Positions 18,214 to 28,842 of a stretch of DNA of 64,000 nt are shown piece by piece. Source of the DNA: Paracyclopina nana (Eukaryota; Arthropoda; Copepoda; Cyclopoida; Cyclopettidae); NCBI GenBank assembly GCA_019096065.1, contig JAGUCH010000006.1, forward strand, positions 330,001-394,000. Reading direction: 5' to 3'. Numbering within the stretch: position 1 is the first letter of the stretch; each line of letters opens with the position of its first letter. The notes beneath the pieces are model-generated. The model had not been told where the DNA came from, did no database searches, and saw nothing but the letters and a program-made list of their open reading frames with translations. Both the position numbers and the translations under genes were made by a program.

Positions 18214-18896
18214 ATGTTGGAGCCTTTGCGGTCAATTTTGTCCTCACATCGGCTCATTCTCGCGAGTGGATCGCCAAGAAGGCGGGAAATTTTAAACACT
18301 GCTCTGCCCAATTTCAACATTGAAGTAATTCCCTCTGAAGCTGAGGAAAATCTGGACAGAAACGCGTACAAAGGAAACCCTTGGACATTTGCAGAGGACA
18401 CAGCTGTGCTCAAAGCCAAAGCAATTTTGCAGAAATTGGACACTGACAACAAAACAATAGTGATATCAGCTGACACTGTCGTTACTTTGGACAATGTCAT
18501 TTTTGGCAAGCCCAAAAGTGATGAAGAAGCTGAGCAAATGTTGGCCAAATTTTCCGGGAAAACTCAGCAAGTTTACTCTGGGGTTTGCATTTGCATGGGA
18601 AAAGAAAAGCAGAGGATTTTTCATGCTTGTACACAAGTCTCATTTGACGATTTGTCACCTGAAGTGATCAAGGTATAAAGATAAGAGTAGCGCCACTCCA
18701 TTCCAGATTTGGGGCAGTTTGCCTTTTTTTATTTCAGGCATATGTGAAAACTGGAGAGCCAAGCGACAAAGCTGGAGCTTATGGAATTCAAGGCATGGGT
18801 GGAACTTTGATCAAGTCCATTCAAGGGGATTATTTCAACGTGGTTGGCTTTCCTTTGCATTTATTTTGCAAGAACTTGCAAAGCTTGCTCCAATAA
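18214..18896 (+). CDS. Maf/ASMTL-type nucleotide pyrophosphatase, 205 aa
   Basis: Maf proteins hydrolyse non-canonical or excess nucleoside triphosphates (typically dTTP/UTP or m7GTP) to the monophosphate; this is a house-cleaning enzyme. Model: join(18214..18672, 18738..18896). Motifs: substrate loop [12 protein letters not shown] (17-28), catalytic Asp in SADTVV, FGKPKS, YSGVCI, and [10 protein letters not shown] in exon 2. Length is normal for the family. It could be called ASMTL-like, but the methyltransferase half of vertebrate ASMTL is absent. The ATG directly follows a strong acceptor (TTTTTCAG), so the leader is spliced on from elsewhere. The next 740 bp (18,897-19,642) show no gene. 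Confidence 0.93.
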
Positions 18897-19642
18897 TCAT
18901 AGCTTGAACAATAAAATTGATGGAAAATTGGAATTTCTGTCAAATCGAAGGCTTCCAATTTTCTCTCTTCTTCTCGAGCCAAATGCCATGATTTTTTGAG
19001 CATATCTCTTATTTTTCATTTCCGACAACTCTTATTATTGTCATTTTTTCATCAGATGACTTTTTAGTGTAGCTGTTTATGATCGCTTTAAATATTTGCA
19101 CTTTTAATAGTCACAGAATTATAGGTTTAGCTTTGCCATACTATGAGCCAAAACAAATGCCAAAATTATTTCGAAGGAGAAAAATCTTGCTTGGCCTTAA
19201 CTCAACAAGTCCATTTTTATCTTAAATATCTAAGTTGTGAGCAATAGTTTTCTCAAAAAGGTAAAGCCACAAAACAGGAATTTTGGTTGATTGCCAAAGA
19301 ATCCAAAGTACAAAATATTACAAAAGTCTTTTGGCAATCTTTTATGCTCATGCACACGTCATCTCTTGCTCTGCTCTTCATGCTCAAGTTGTGAACTTTA
19401 ATGATTTTGGTTGTCTAAGTAGTCCTCAAGCTGAGAGCTATAGCAGCTTAGAAAACTCTTGAAATCAAGGAACTGACAATGCAGGTTTGAGATTCACTTA
19501 AAAAATATCGTTTCATGACCGAATAAATCAACATATTTGGAGTGAAGCCTGTTTAGCTATATGAAAAAAATTCAGTGCTTATTTTGCGGGGGGTTTTCAT
19601 GTCAGTTCTTTTGGGCATAGGCTCTAGGGATGATAATGGATT

Positions 19643-20560
19643 ATGATTAAACATTCTCTCTCCAGTTCCAACATGACAACCATTGAGATCTGTGGTATTT
19701 TAGCGAGCAATTTTGTCGATCTAACGGCTGGATCATTTGCCAGTTTTGTAATTTTCAAATACATCAATGGAAAAGCTCAAGGACTTGAGACTTTTTTAGA
19801 TTCCGTCACCAAAGACCTTTTGGCAAGTTCTTCGATTGCTCATCTCATTCTTCAATCAATGGCGTACTTTCCAAAAGTATTTGGTCTGTTAAGCGCCAAT
19901 CATGCCATAATTGTTGCATTTATCGGCATGCTTTCTTTCTACCACTTTTTGGTCACATTGTTACAATTTTCCTCTACTAGATACATTCTCATTTACCATG
20001 GTCAGCATGTACAGGACATGGATGAGAATATGGCAATTTTTTACTTACGTCTATTTTCAGCTGGTTTTAGCCTTATGTTAACCTTGGTTGATTTTTTAAG
20101 GGGAAACCTTTGGAATTCAGCTCCTTTTCTGATTATTTCCAAAGGTTCTACTGAAGAAGCTAGTAATTTGCCAGGCCTTTTAGGACTTTTGACGGCAAAT
20201 TTCATCATCGCATTAGTTTTACACATGAGAATTTTTTTTGACAACGCTTCCAAATCAGATGGAGGCCGTAGTTTCAACATTAAGGAGTTTTTGATGGATT
20301 GCCAAAAACCTTCTGAGGATAATGATGAAAATGGTCAATTTTCAGTCAATGTTTGGCGTGTGATTGTAGTTGTCACTTTATTGACTCTTTTAGTAGTTGT
20401 TCTCATGACTGCAACACATTCTGCAGTGTTACTAGTCAACATCTTGGTATTTGATGTAACTCCTGTGCTAATTGTAATTAAAAGTGAAAAAATGAGGAAA
20501 ATAGCTGTAAGCATGTTATTGATAAATTGTTCTTCTCAAATGTATGCATTGCATAACTGA
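19643..20560 (+). CDS. Divergent seven-helix receptor (rhodopsin-like GPCR?), copy 1
   Basis: A single-exon protein of 305 aa (295 if started at the internal Met, 19,673). Seven hydrophobic segments are visible: ICGILASNFVDLTAGSFASF; DLLASSSIAHLILQS; HAIIVAFIGMLSFYHFLVTL; LRLFSAGFSLMLTLVDFL; GLLGLLTANFIIALVLHM; VWRVIVVVTLLTLLVVVLM; LLVNILVFDVTPVLIVI. TM3 ends in TRYILIY, where class A receptors carry DRY. TM7 ends DVTPVLIVIKSEKMR, recalling NPxxY plus helix 8. I recognise no specific subfamily. A clear paralogue lies inverted at 24,877-25,806. The start at 19,673 is favoured: an acceptor (CTCTCTCCAG) ends 7 nt before it, as in the paralogue. Function unknown; a chemoreceptor role is a guess. 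Confidence 0.75.
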   Translation: MIKHSLSSSNMTTIEICGILASNFVDLTAGSFASFVIFKYINGKAQGLETFLDSVTKDLLASSSIAHLILQSMAYFPKVFGLLSANHAIIVAFIGMLSFYHFLVTLLQFSSTRYILIYHGQHVQDMDENMAIFYLRLFSAGFSLMLTLVDFLRGNLWNSAPFLIISKGSTEEASNLPGLLGLLTANFIIALVLHMRIFFDNASKSDGGRSFNIKEFLMDCQKPSEDNDENGQFSVNVWRVIVVVTLLTLLVVVLMTATHSAVLLVNILVFDVTPVLIVIKSEKMRKIAVSMLLINCSSQMYALHN

Positions 20561-21299
20561 AATATACATTATTATGATTTATACATCATTTTTCAATTTG
20601 AAGCCAGTTTTCAATGTACTTTTTGCACTTTTTTGTAACCAAAACCGAAGTAACTTTATGAAGTGAATGATTCAGTCACAATTTTATCAATTGGACAAAT
20701 AAGAGCAAAAAATATGCATAGCTTATGCTCCAAAGTTCAATGGGAATCATTGAAGATAGAAGATAGGAAATAAAAAGGAAGTTGAGTGTGATCTGGTGCA
20801 AAACTTCTTTATAGATGGCGCTGTGGCAAAACAAAAGCAAAGTCAATCTTTTGTACATTTATTCCTATATAATCAATTAAGGAATGCATTCAATCAAATA
20901 GCTTTAAATGTAGCTAAATCAGCTTGTGCTGAATAAAATTCATGCCTATCAATATGACTTGATTTTTCTTCAATCAGACTTGAGATTTTTCCTCAATCAG
21001 GCTTGAGGTTTTCCTTCATTCAGTCTTTTTCTCATTGATTTTTAATCAGAGAATCATTCTTGTCTGCAACTAGGCTTCTACTTTTTAATGTGCTCTCTTT
21101 CTTTTCTGAAAACATGCACAATTTCTCTCTTCAGTTTCAAAATTAATTATATTACGATGTGACAAGGAAAATTCCCCAGATTTTGCTGGGTCCAACCAAC
21201 TTCTTGATTAAATTTACTTTTACTCTCTTCAATGGAGGAAGGAACATTTTTGCCCATTATTATTCTTCCTCTAATTTTGGTCTTTGATCAGCATTCATT
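20561..21299. repeat. Gene-free stretch with a solo fragment of the 1.6-kb repeat
   Basis: Around 20,760-20,830 the sequence GTGATCTGGTGCAAAACTTC followed by TTTATAGATGGCGCTG resembles part of the unit repeated at 12.7-17.7 kb. Around 20,955-21,030 a short run of imperfect repeats (CAATCAGACTTGAGATTTTT) is seen. No gene is visible. Confidence 0.5.
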
Positions 21300-23800
21300 T
21301 TAATTTGCTTGGGTTATTCTATTAATATCAATCCTTGAATTCTTGGCATCAATAAATCTTTTGAGCAGTTTTTGATCAACAAAATGATGCTCATCACTGG
21401 CAAATTGGATGAAAAGGTCAATGTACCATCTTGGGGCATACTCAGGTTCATACCCATAGTTGGTAAAGAGCTCATCATCCTGTATTACATCAACATCAGT
21501 CATCAAAGCAATGGTCACTCCAAATCTTGGTGTTTCCAACATTATAAAGGCTGAATTGGGTTCAAATTTGTGGTTCACTTTGTGCCCTAAAGTCCCTTTG
21601 TAATCAGCCATGGATTCAAGCTCTGGTGGCAACATTAGAGTCAACTTGCATCCTGCAATGTTTCCCCTGAAAAAATCAATGACAGAGGAAAAAAAAAACA
21701 TTTAAGAAAGATGATTTCTTTACGTGTACATGTATGCCCTTTCCAGGGTCAGAGGATCATTGGTAGACTTGTGAAGGTTCTCATCAAATGCTTTAAGCTC
21801 ATCACTGTCGAAAATCAACCCACTGTACAAAGAGTAAACGGTTGCTTTTGCAATGTGTCTAGCAGCAAAAGCTCCCTCATTGGCATCAGCATCAGGAAAT
21901 TGAGCTGACTTGTTGAGGTACAAGTACTTAGCATCCAAAGGATCTAGCAAATGAGGTTGATCTCCAAATGTGGTGCTAGTTGGTCTTTGAAAATGGTAAG
22001 TTGGTCCAAGAGGTTCGCTCAGTTCCAAGACAGGAATTCCATCCTGGTTGCAAACATAACTCAAAATCTCAGCCGCTTTGCCTGAGACCATTGTTCCAGA
22101 GTCGAAATGACCAATCATAGCTAGTTCAAGATCTGGGTAAATGTAAGATATGTCAGGTCCTGTGAATTCTCCATTGGCATTGACATTGCCGTGCAACCAA
22201 GCTCCTCCAATGAGACCTTTCCAACTTGGTCCTACTGGAATGCCATCTTCATACCTTCCAACATAGGATAGACCCCTTTGCACCTCATTCGAACAAGAGT
22301 CTCTCTTTTCAATGGAAGTCACTCCAAATATTTGCACCAAGCCATGTAAATGGCCATTTTTCAACATGCCTTGAACCAAGTGAGGGCACATTTGAGCATC
22401 GCCAAGATGCATCCCATCCTTGTCAAACTGCATTTTAAGATTGATTTTCGCATGTCTGTTGCTCATATGTTTTTGAAGAATTATTTTCGCATCAAGGCAA
22501 ATGGAAAGCCTTGTCCTCCATCCTGGATGAGATGCCACAGATGGGTCAATTGTGGCTTCAATCCTGCCATTTACCATAGATCCTTGGTGCAAAAGTTTGC
22601 CTCCTGTTGAAAAAATAGCAATAGGCTTCTCCTCAAATCCAAATCTGCCTTGAATATCTGGAAATGTAATGTCCAGAATTGGATTGTTCAAGTTAAGCGC
22701 ATCAAATTCAGCTGTTGAAAATTGATCCCAAAAAAGCATTGACTCTGATGCGCTTTGGATCCACTTGGTGAGATCAGATCTGATTTCATTAGGTCTGGCT
22801 TTATCACAAACAAATGAAAGCTTTTTTTGGCTTTTGAAGCTTTTTGTCGATAATGAAAGCATCATATTGAATTTGTCTTGAACAGCTCCTTCGCAGTCAT
22901 CATCCTTAATCTTGCTTATAGTGCATCCATCTATTTGGTAATTTGCTAAGCTTCCAATTTCTTGACAATTGGCAAAAAAGTCCCCATCAACATTATAGCA
23001 CTCAAAGTAGCTTTCAAAGTCTTGAGTTAAAAGACACTTGTCTCCAAATTGGTAAGATTGGGATGCCATGATCAGAGTCCTGTTCAAACCAAAAGTGATC
23101 ACAGGCTCACCTGGAAAGAATCCCTAACAGAAAATTTAAATAGATAACAGCAACAGTGTTTACCTTGTGAGCCCAAAATGCTTATCAAGTTGTTGTCTTT
23201 GTCAAAGGTTCTTTGCAAACCATGCATTTTCCCTTTATCGGCAAACCCCTTAAGATAATCTTGGGAGTTGAAAAATATCACAACTGGCCCCTGAAATAAA
23301 GGTTAATCTAAGTAAAAAAAGGAGGCTCATGGTATTTTGATACTACCTCTAATTTATCATCAATGAATGTTCCAGTTATTTTGGCAACATCATTGAAGCT
23401 CACTTTTAAACATTTCTTGTTTTTGAGGCCATAGTTCAATTTTTCACTGGATCCATAGCTTCCAAAAATTAGGCTGGCATTTCCATGGAATGTTGCATGC
23501 TTGTGCTTTTTATTGCCTCTTTCTGAGCTCTGAATTGAAGAAATGGAGTTAACTAAGTTTAATGAGAGTATAGTTGATTGGTTAACTTACTTTGTAATTG
23601 TACTTGAAAATGGCACCAGGTTCTTCACAAGAAATGGCTTCAACAATAAGAGCACTTGAAGAAACACTTTCACCTGAAGTTGGGCACTCAAATTTGGGAT
23701 CACTTATTTTTGAGAGCCAACTTTGTAAAGTTGTCCCATGACAATATGACACTGCACACAATAGAGTGAAATATTGCTTCAAAAAAGAAAGTGGCAACAT
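21300..23800 (-). CDS. Secreted SETD7-like SET-domain protein with MORN-like region, 5 exons
   Basis: Model, complement of join(21300..21666, 21724..23110, 23164..23290, 23347..23529, 23591..23800), 757 aa, phases consistent. The N-terminus (MLPLSFLKQYFTLLCAVSYC) is a signal peptide, which nuclear/cytoplasmic SETD7 lacks. The middle aligns with the SETD7 MORN region (GNVNANGEFTGPDISYIYPD; IGHFDSGTMVSGK). The SET domain runs from about 584 (NEGAFAARHI) to 730. It retains GHKVNH (Asn667-His668), the active-site Tyr in YSG and YGY at 706-708, but has Phe676 where SETD7 has Tyr305. The family methylates lysines; a secreted member would act in the secretory pathway or outside the cell, or may no longer be an enzyme. 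The split acceptor of exon 4 (CTTTCCAG at 23,111) was chosen to keep frame and fit. Confidence 0.9.
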
Positions 23801-24009
23801 TTTTATTTATTATGGCACTTTTGGGCAGTCATGCACCCAACTGCAGGTAAAATAAAGTCTGTAAGTTGTACTCAGCACTTATTATGACCCAAACTCATAT
23901 ACTGAAGTAAGGAAGAGATAAAAGAACTGGGGTAAAAGGAAGGTTTGTTGAAAATCTCAAGTAAGGGGTTCAAGGCAAATAAGCCAAGCCTCAGATCAAT
24001 TGGGTGCCA

Positions 24010-24715
24010 TCATTTTGTCCGAAAATTTGCGGTATAGATGTACTTTAGTCGAAAAGATTAGCTTAGTTGTTTTTAGTCCGACTCTTTTTTGGTGACAGGT
24101 AGTATACTATCTTCGACCAAATCTATCTAGTTGTACTATCTTCGAAAAATCTAGTTGTACTTTCTTCGAAAATATCTGCCTAGTTGTATTTGCTCCGAAA
24201 ACATTTCCTGTCACACAGCACACAGCCTTGGTCGGCTGAAGGACCTGATCAACCTGGCCTCTCAACTCTCACCTAATTTTGGTTTCTCAATTTTTCCAAA
24301 TGCAGCCATTAAGCCTGCAGTAGAGGTAAAGATATTTTTTAAGAAATTCACACTTCTTGTATTTATTTAAAGTTTAAGGATGGTATTCATCTATCAAGGA
24401 CAGGATATGATTTGTTGGCAAAAGTTCTTGAAATAGATTTAACCCCATAAAAGGCATATATGGTATATGGTAGACTCAATTCGGAGATAATACTACTAGA
24501 AGGGTTCGGACATTTTTCTACTGAACAAATTATTTCGGAGGTAGTACAACTAGGCAAAACATTTCGGAGATAGTACAACTAGGCGAGTTCGGACATTTTA
24601 CAACTGTGCATGATTGGTCGGACATAGTGCTACTCAACTTTTCGGAGATAAAACTATTCAACTTTTCGGAGATTTTACAACTAGATTTTCGGACAAAAAA
24701 TGTTTCCCCGATCAA
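24010..24715. mobile_element. DNA-transposon remnant with inverted subterminal repeat arrays
   Basis: The left end carries copies of TAGTTGTACTATCTTCGAAA (24,075-24,200). The right end carries the same motif inverted (TTCGGAGATAGTACAACTAG; 24,480-24,700). The inverted arrays enclose about 300 bp that contain a spliced protein fragment. This layout suits a degraded or non-autonomous DNA element. No transposase is present and no target-site duplication was identified. Confidence 0.65.
24155..24450 (+). pseudogene. SGNH-hydrolase C-terminal fragment inside the transposon
   Basis: join(24155..24325, 24373..24450) reads LGRLKDLINLASQLSPNFGF and then, across a 47-bp GT-AG intron, FKDGIHLSRTGYDLLAK to a stop. 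DGIHLS is the Asp-x-x-His block of SGNH/GDSL esterases, a domain sometimes carried by transposable elements. The N-terminal Ser block is missing, so this is a fragment with no expected enzymatic function. Confidence 0.5.
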
Positions 24716-24876
24716 TTGATTATCTTTATTGCTAAAAATACAGTTACAATTCATTACACATGGAATAATATATGACATATGCGGATATTGATATTTCATC
24801 ATTTTATGTAAGATTTTGTGTTTACAAATCAGCTAGCTTCATTTTCAAAAAAGTTGAAGATGTGAGAGCATTTATT

Positions 24877-25806
24877 TCAGCAATGCAATGAATACATTTG
24901 TGAGCATGATGGTAATATTATGCTTTCAGCAATTTTCCTCATTTTTTCATTTTTGATCACAATGATGACAGGAATAACATCAAATGCCAAGATGTTGACA
25001 AGTAATACTTTCCAGTCTGTGGTTGTCATGGGAATAACTATCGAAAGAGTCATTAATGTGACAACTGCAATCATCCTCCAAACATTTATTGAAAATAGGG
25101 AATTATCATCATTTCCTTCAGACGGTCTTTGACAATCCATCAAAAATTGCTTAATGGAATAATTATTGCCATCCACCCTGGATAAAGTATGAGAGAGAAA
25201 AATTCTCAAATGTAAGAAACAGGCTGTAATATTATTTGCCAACAAAAGTACGATTACTATGCTAGATACATTGCTGGCGTTTTCAGTTGATCCTTTTGCT
25301 AGAATAAGAAAAGGAGCTGAAATACGAAGGTATCCCCTTAAAAAATCAACCAGTGTTAAAGTCAAGCTGAAACCAACAGAAAATAGTCGAAAGACAGAAA
25401 TGGCCTTATCTTCATCCATTTCTTGTACATGCTGACCATGATAAATTAAAATGTATCTTGTAACGGAGAATTGTAATAATGTGATCAAGAAGTGTTTGAG
25501 AGACAGCATGCCAATAAATGTAACAATCATGGCATGATTAGCGTTTAACACTCCGATTACTTTTGGAAAGTACGAAAACGATTGAAGAAATAGATGAGCA
25601 ATGGCAGAACTGACCAACAGGTCTTTAGTGACAGAATCTAGGAAAGTCTGAAGTCCATGAGCCTTCCCATTGATGTATCTGAAAATTACAAAACTGGCAA
25701 ATGATCCAGTCATTAGATCGACAAAATTGCCCACTAAAATACCACAGACTTCTATGGATGCCATGTTGAAACTGATGAAAGATTTGTAACCATAATCCAT
25801 GCTCAT
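24877..25806 (-). CDS. Divergent seven-helix receptor (rhodopsin-like GPCR?), copy 2
   Basis: A single-exon protein of 309 aa (295 from the internal Met at 25,764), paralogous over its full length to the gene at 19,643-20,560. Shared blocks include FASFVIF.YINGKA, TRYILIYHGQHVQ, TLVDFLRG, EFLMDCQ/QFLMDCQ and an end like NEKMRKIAESI. The cytoplasmic linker with MDCQ.PSE.ND before TM6 is hydrophilic and acidic. It is convergent with copy 1, which points to an inverted duplication before or around the SETD7-like gene. An acceptor-like CATCAG lies 7 nt upstream of the internal ATG, the same spacing as in copy 1. No ligand or subfamily is recognised. Confidence 0.75.
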   Translation of the reverse strand: MSMDYGYKSFISFNMASIEVCGILVGNFVDLMTGSFASFVIFRYINGKAHGLQTFLDSVTKDLLVSSAIAHLFLQSFSYFPKVIGVLNANHAMIVTFIGMLSLKHFLITLLQFSVTRYILIYHGQHVQEMDEDKAISVFRLFSVGFSLTLTLVDFLRGYLRISAPFLILAKGSTENASNVSSIVIVLLLANNITACFLHLRIFLSHTLSRVDGNNYSIKQFLMDCQRPSEGNDDNSLFSINVWRMIAVVTLMTLSIVIPMTTTDWKVLLVNILAFDVIPVIIVIKNEKMRKIAESIILPSCSQMYSLHC

Positions 25807-26445
25807 CCAAAAAGCCTGTCACCAAAAGAGCTGATCAGAATAAAAGTTCCCTTCACCAACAACATAATTAGTGAATCCTGTTTTTTCCCAGGGTACCTTG
25901 CAAGTGATTTGTTTCCAAATGAAGCTGTACTCAGCAGTGTCAGCTCCTTGATTCTAGGAATTGAATGCTCCAATTTGATACAACTCTCAGATTAAATACG
26001 ATCTACTTGATACCCAAAACTTCTATGTTTGTGATCTCAGATTAGGAATTCTGCTCCCATGCACACTATCTAAGCATCAGCTCATCCAAAAGGGCAAAGT
26101 ATTTAGGCAAAGCTGATTTGAGGCTAACCCTCATTAAGCCTAGATGAGCATCAAGTAGAAACAAATTTGGTTGGAATCGAATTGTCTAGCCTAAGGTGGA
26201 CAAAAATAAAGAATTTGGCAATAAAAATCTGAAATATAAAGGCCCTAATATTGATGAGTTGATAAAAATTCACAATTCCCTTTTAAATGTCAAATCCCAT
26301 TGGTTCTCCTTCATAAGCAAGTAGGTAAAATGCACTAAAGAGGAGTTACAACCAGTAATACTCAATTGGCTGAAAAGAACATTTGTTTTATTGTTGCTAT
26401 TGTTCAAAGTGGCTTTTTGAATTGAAGGAGCAACACATCAAAGCT
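25807..26445. other. Intergenic region, nothing recognised
   Basis: AT-rich sequence between two divergently oriented genes (copy-2 receptor on minus, first IR on plus), so it presumably holds both promoters. I see no repeat, RNA gene or coding frame. Confidence 0.4.
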
Positions 26446-26566
26446 ATGAATGTATACAGAATTGAGTGCACCAAGAGGGAGAAAGCTAGAGGTGAGTTTT
26501 AACCTTGTTGCTTTGAAGTTAGTTTATTTGTGTTTGCCTGCAGTTAGAGCACAAAAGGTGGCATGA
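26446..26566 (+). promoter_or_regulatory. Candidate leader with 5'UTR intron and upstream ORF of IR gene 1
   Basis: An ATG at 26,446 opens 15 codons to a good donor (AGAG/GTGAGT, intron from 26,492). The acceptor TTTGCCTGCAG ends at 26,543. After splicing, the small frame continues and stops at a TGA (26,564-26,566) that overlaps the IR start codon (ATGA). This would be a short uORF whose stop overlaps the main start. Confidence 0.4.
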
Positions 26567-28215
26567 TGAAGTACTTTGTTAATTCTGCTATTCCTGACAA
26601 AGATGTGATAGTTTCATCATTGAAAGCATTGAAATGGAAATATGCTGTGATTGTGAGCAACAAAAGCAGCAACAATGAAATGATGAAGCTCTTCAATGCT
26701 CAAGACATATCTTGGAAGTCAAATAAGGTTCCTTTTTGTTCAGTGAACAACATGAATTTTTTCATTCATTACCAGTCAGGCCAAATTGCATCTAAATGTA
26801 TTGAGCAAGCAATTCAGCCCTTTTCATCTCTGGTTTTTGCTGGCAATGCCCTAACAATGACAGGCTTGAAAGGCTATTACACACTAAATACACAAGGATC
26901 ATTGCAGCAGTGTATTCAAAGGCAAGAGACAATTTGCTTTGGCATCAATGACAAGCCTAATTTGAGAGGACTGAAGGTCAAAGCAATTTACTCAGATGCC
27001 ATTCCAGGTGATCATACTTTGAGTCTAAGTGTTCTTGAGCACCTAGCTCAAGACCTGAACTTTACATTGCAATCTGAACTAACTGATGAGCCAAACAATT
27101 GGGGAAAGTTTCCTCCTCTCAAATGGCAGCAAAGCAACATTTCTTTCTATGATGGTAAGCCTGAAAAAGCTTGATTTTAAGTCTCTAACACCCATGTTCT
27201 GAAATGTTCTTAAGGGTTACTAGGAAGACTGATGAAGGAAGACTTTGATGTTCTGGCTAACCGATATGCTGCCAATGGTGAAACTTTGAATGCAGCTGAC
27301 TTCTTGGTTCCCCTAGAAAGAGACATTTTGAAGCTTTACATTGATTTGACCCTTGTGCCCAAGAGCTATGATTGGACCTTCTTCACAAGGCCCATTCACA
27401 AATCAGCTTGGATTGCCATCGTTCTTTTGATTGGGATTCTATGTCTGCTCCAAATACTTTTTACAAATTACCAAGACACTTGTCATGCCAAGGCATGTGC
27501 ACACTTAACAGTATGGATTGCCTATGTGCTAATTTTTGCTTTCTACAGTGGAGCTCAAACCATGTTTCTGACTTCACCGTATGTTCTGCCTGTGCACAAC
27601 ATTTTGGACATAATTAGAGCCTATCCAGAGTTCAAACTTGTGACTCTGAATGGCTACACTGAGATAATTGATTATCATGCGAAGAATGGAGTGAAAGAAT
27701 TTGTTGAATTGCAACAATCAATTGTGAAAAAGGGCCAATACCATGTTAAAACACCCTTGGTAAACACTTGCCAAGTACTGCAATAACATGACAATTCATT
27801 GAAGTTTTTTTTCTAACAGGAAGCCATTGCCAGAATTGAAAAAGAGCCAGGTGCTGTTCTTTTGATTACCAAGTCCTCAATGGATACAATAACTGCTTTT
27901 GCCTTCAAAGGACAAAAGACAGTTTTCTCCTTTGGTAATGAGAGGCAAACATTCATTGGGAACAATGTCAAAAAACATTCGCCATTGAACAAAATTTTGA
28001 ATGGGGCACTCATCAAAATGAAAGAAAGTGGGAGGATGAACCAAGTGTACAACAATGTACTGAATTTACAGCTGTTAGGTCAGCAAAGCTTGTCTCAATC
28101 CATGCTTGAATTGACACTTAAAGATGTGTTTACATGCTTTAGCACTTACGGCATGTTCTTCATCATAAGTGTGTTGATATTACTGATTGAATATGTAATA
28201 AGGAATAAACAGTGA
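26563..28215 (+). CDS. Ionotropic receptor (IR) gene 1 of tandem cluster, 510 aa
   Basis: IRs are variant ionotropic glutamate receptors used for chemosensation in protostomes. Model: join(26563..27154, 27215..27759, 27820..28215). The ligand-binding S1 half holds LRGLKVKAIYSDAIPGDHTL and LNFTLQSEL. M1 is about WIAIVLLIGILCLLQILF, followed by the pore region and then M3 (FYSGAQTMFLTSP) in place of the SYTANLAAFLT motif. S2 includes AIARIEKEPGAVLL, and the last membrane helix is FFIISVLILLIEYVI. It is shorter at the N-terminus than its two neighbours and shows no signal peptide, so an upstream exon may be missing. The key Arg of glutamate-binding receptors is not apparent, as usual for divergent IRs. 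Exon 2 is 545 nt in all three copies. Confidence 0.85.
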
Positions 28216-28297
28216 CAATTGGCAATACTCAAAAGTACAACCAATAATCAAAAAATACTTACAAGATCAGATTTGAACTAAATTCAATAATCTAGTA

Positions 28298-28586
28298 TAC
28301 CCAACCAGAAATTTTCCCAAGTTTTCTGAAAGTTATTGTAACGTGTTATCACTCCTTCGTTTTACCCAGGTTGAGTTTATGTCGTTATGTAACATTAACT
28401 TCCGTACCACCTATGAAAAAAAATTGAGAAAAATCGAATGTGACACGGAAAATTTGTATTTTCGATTTTACCAAGGTGTCAAGGCAGTTAATGTTACATA
28501 ACGACTTGAACTCAATGTTGATAAAACGTATAAGTTTCACTGAGGGTTTTTTTGCCGTATGAGGGCCCAGAATTTCTGGTTGGGTA
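28298..28586. mobile_element. TA-flanked MITE with 14-bp terminal inverted repeats
   Basis: The ends TACCCAACCAGAAATT (28,298-28,313) and AATTTCTGGTTGGGTA (28,571-28,586) are exact inverted repeats with TA at both borders. Internal arms also pair (GTCGTTATGTAACATTAACT with its complement near 28,486). The size (about 289 bp), the TA borders and the lack of coding sequence fit a mariner-type MITE. It sits between IR genes 1 and 2. Confidence 0.85.
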
Positions 28587-28842
28587 TTCTAAACACACCA
28601 AAAATACATTTTTTATGAAGCACTTGTCAAATTGAATATTTTAAAAAGGAAAATTAACTAAGGTAAAAAAGCTGGTTGCCTAAACATTTCCATTGTCAAT
28701 TTCTTTGCTAAGACATGGTAAGCTTTAATCAATTGTCTAGCACTCAAAATGACTACAAAGCATATTAGCAAACAGCTTCTTTTATATTGCAAATTGGAGA
28801 ATAGGCAATGACAAGTTAGTAACTAGAGCACAACTCAATACA

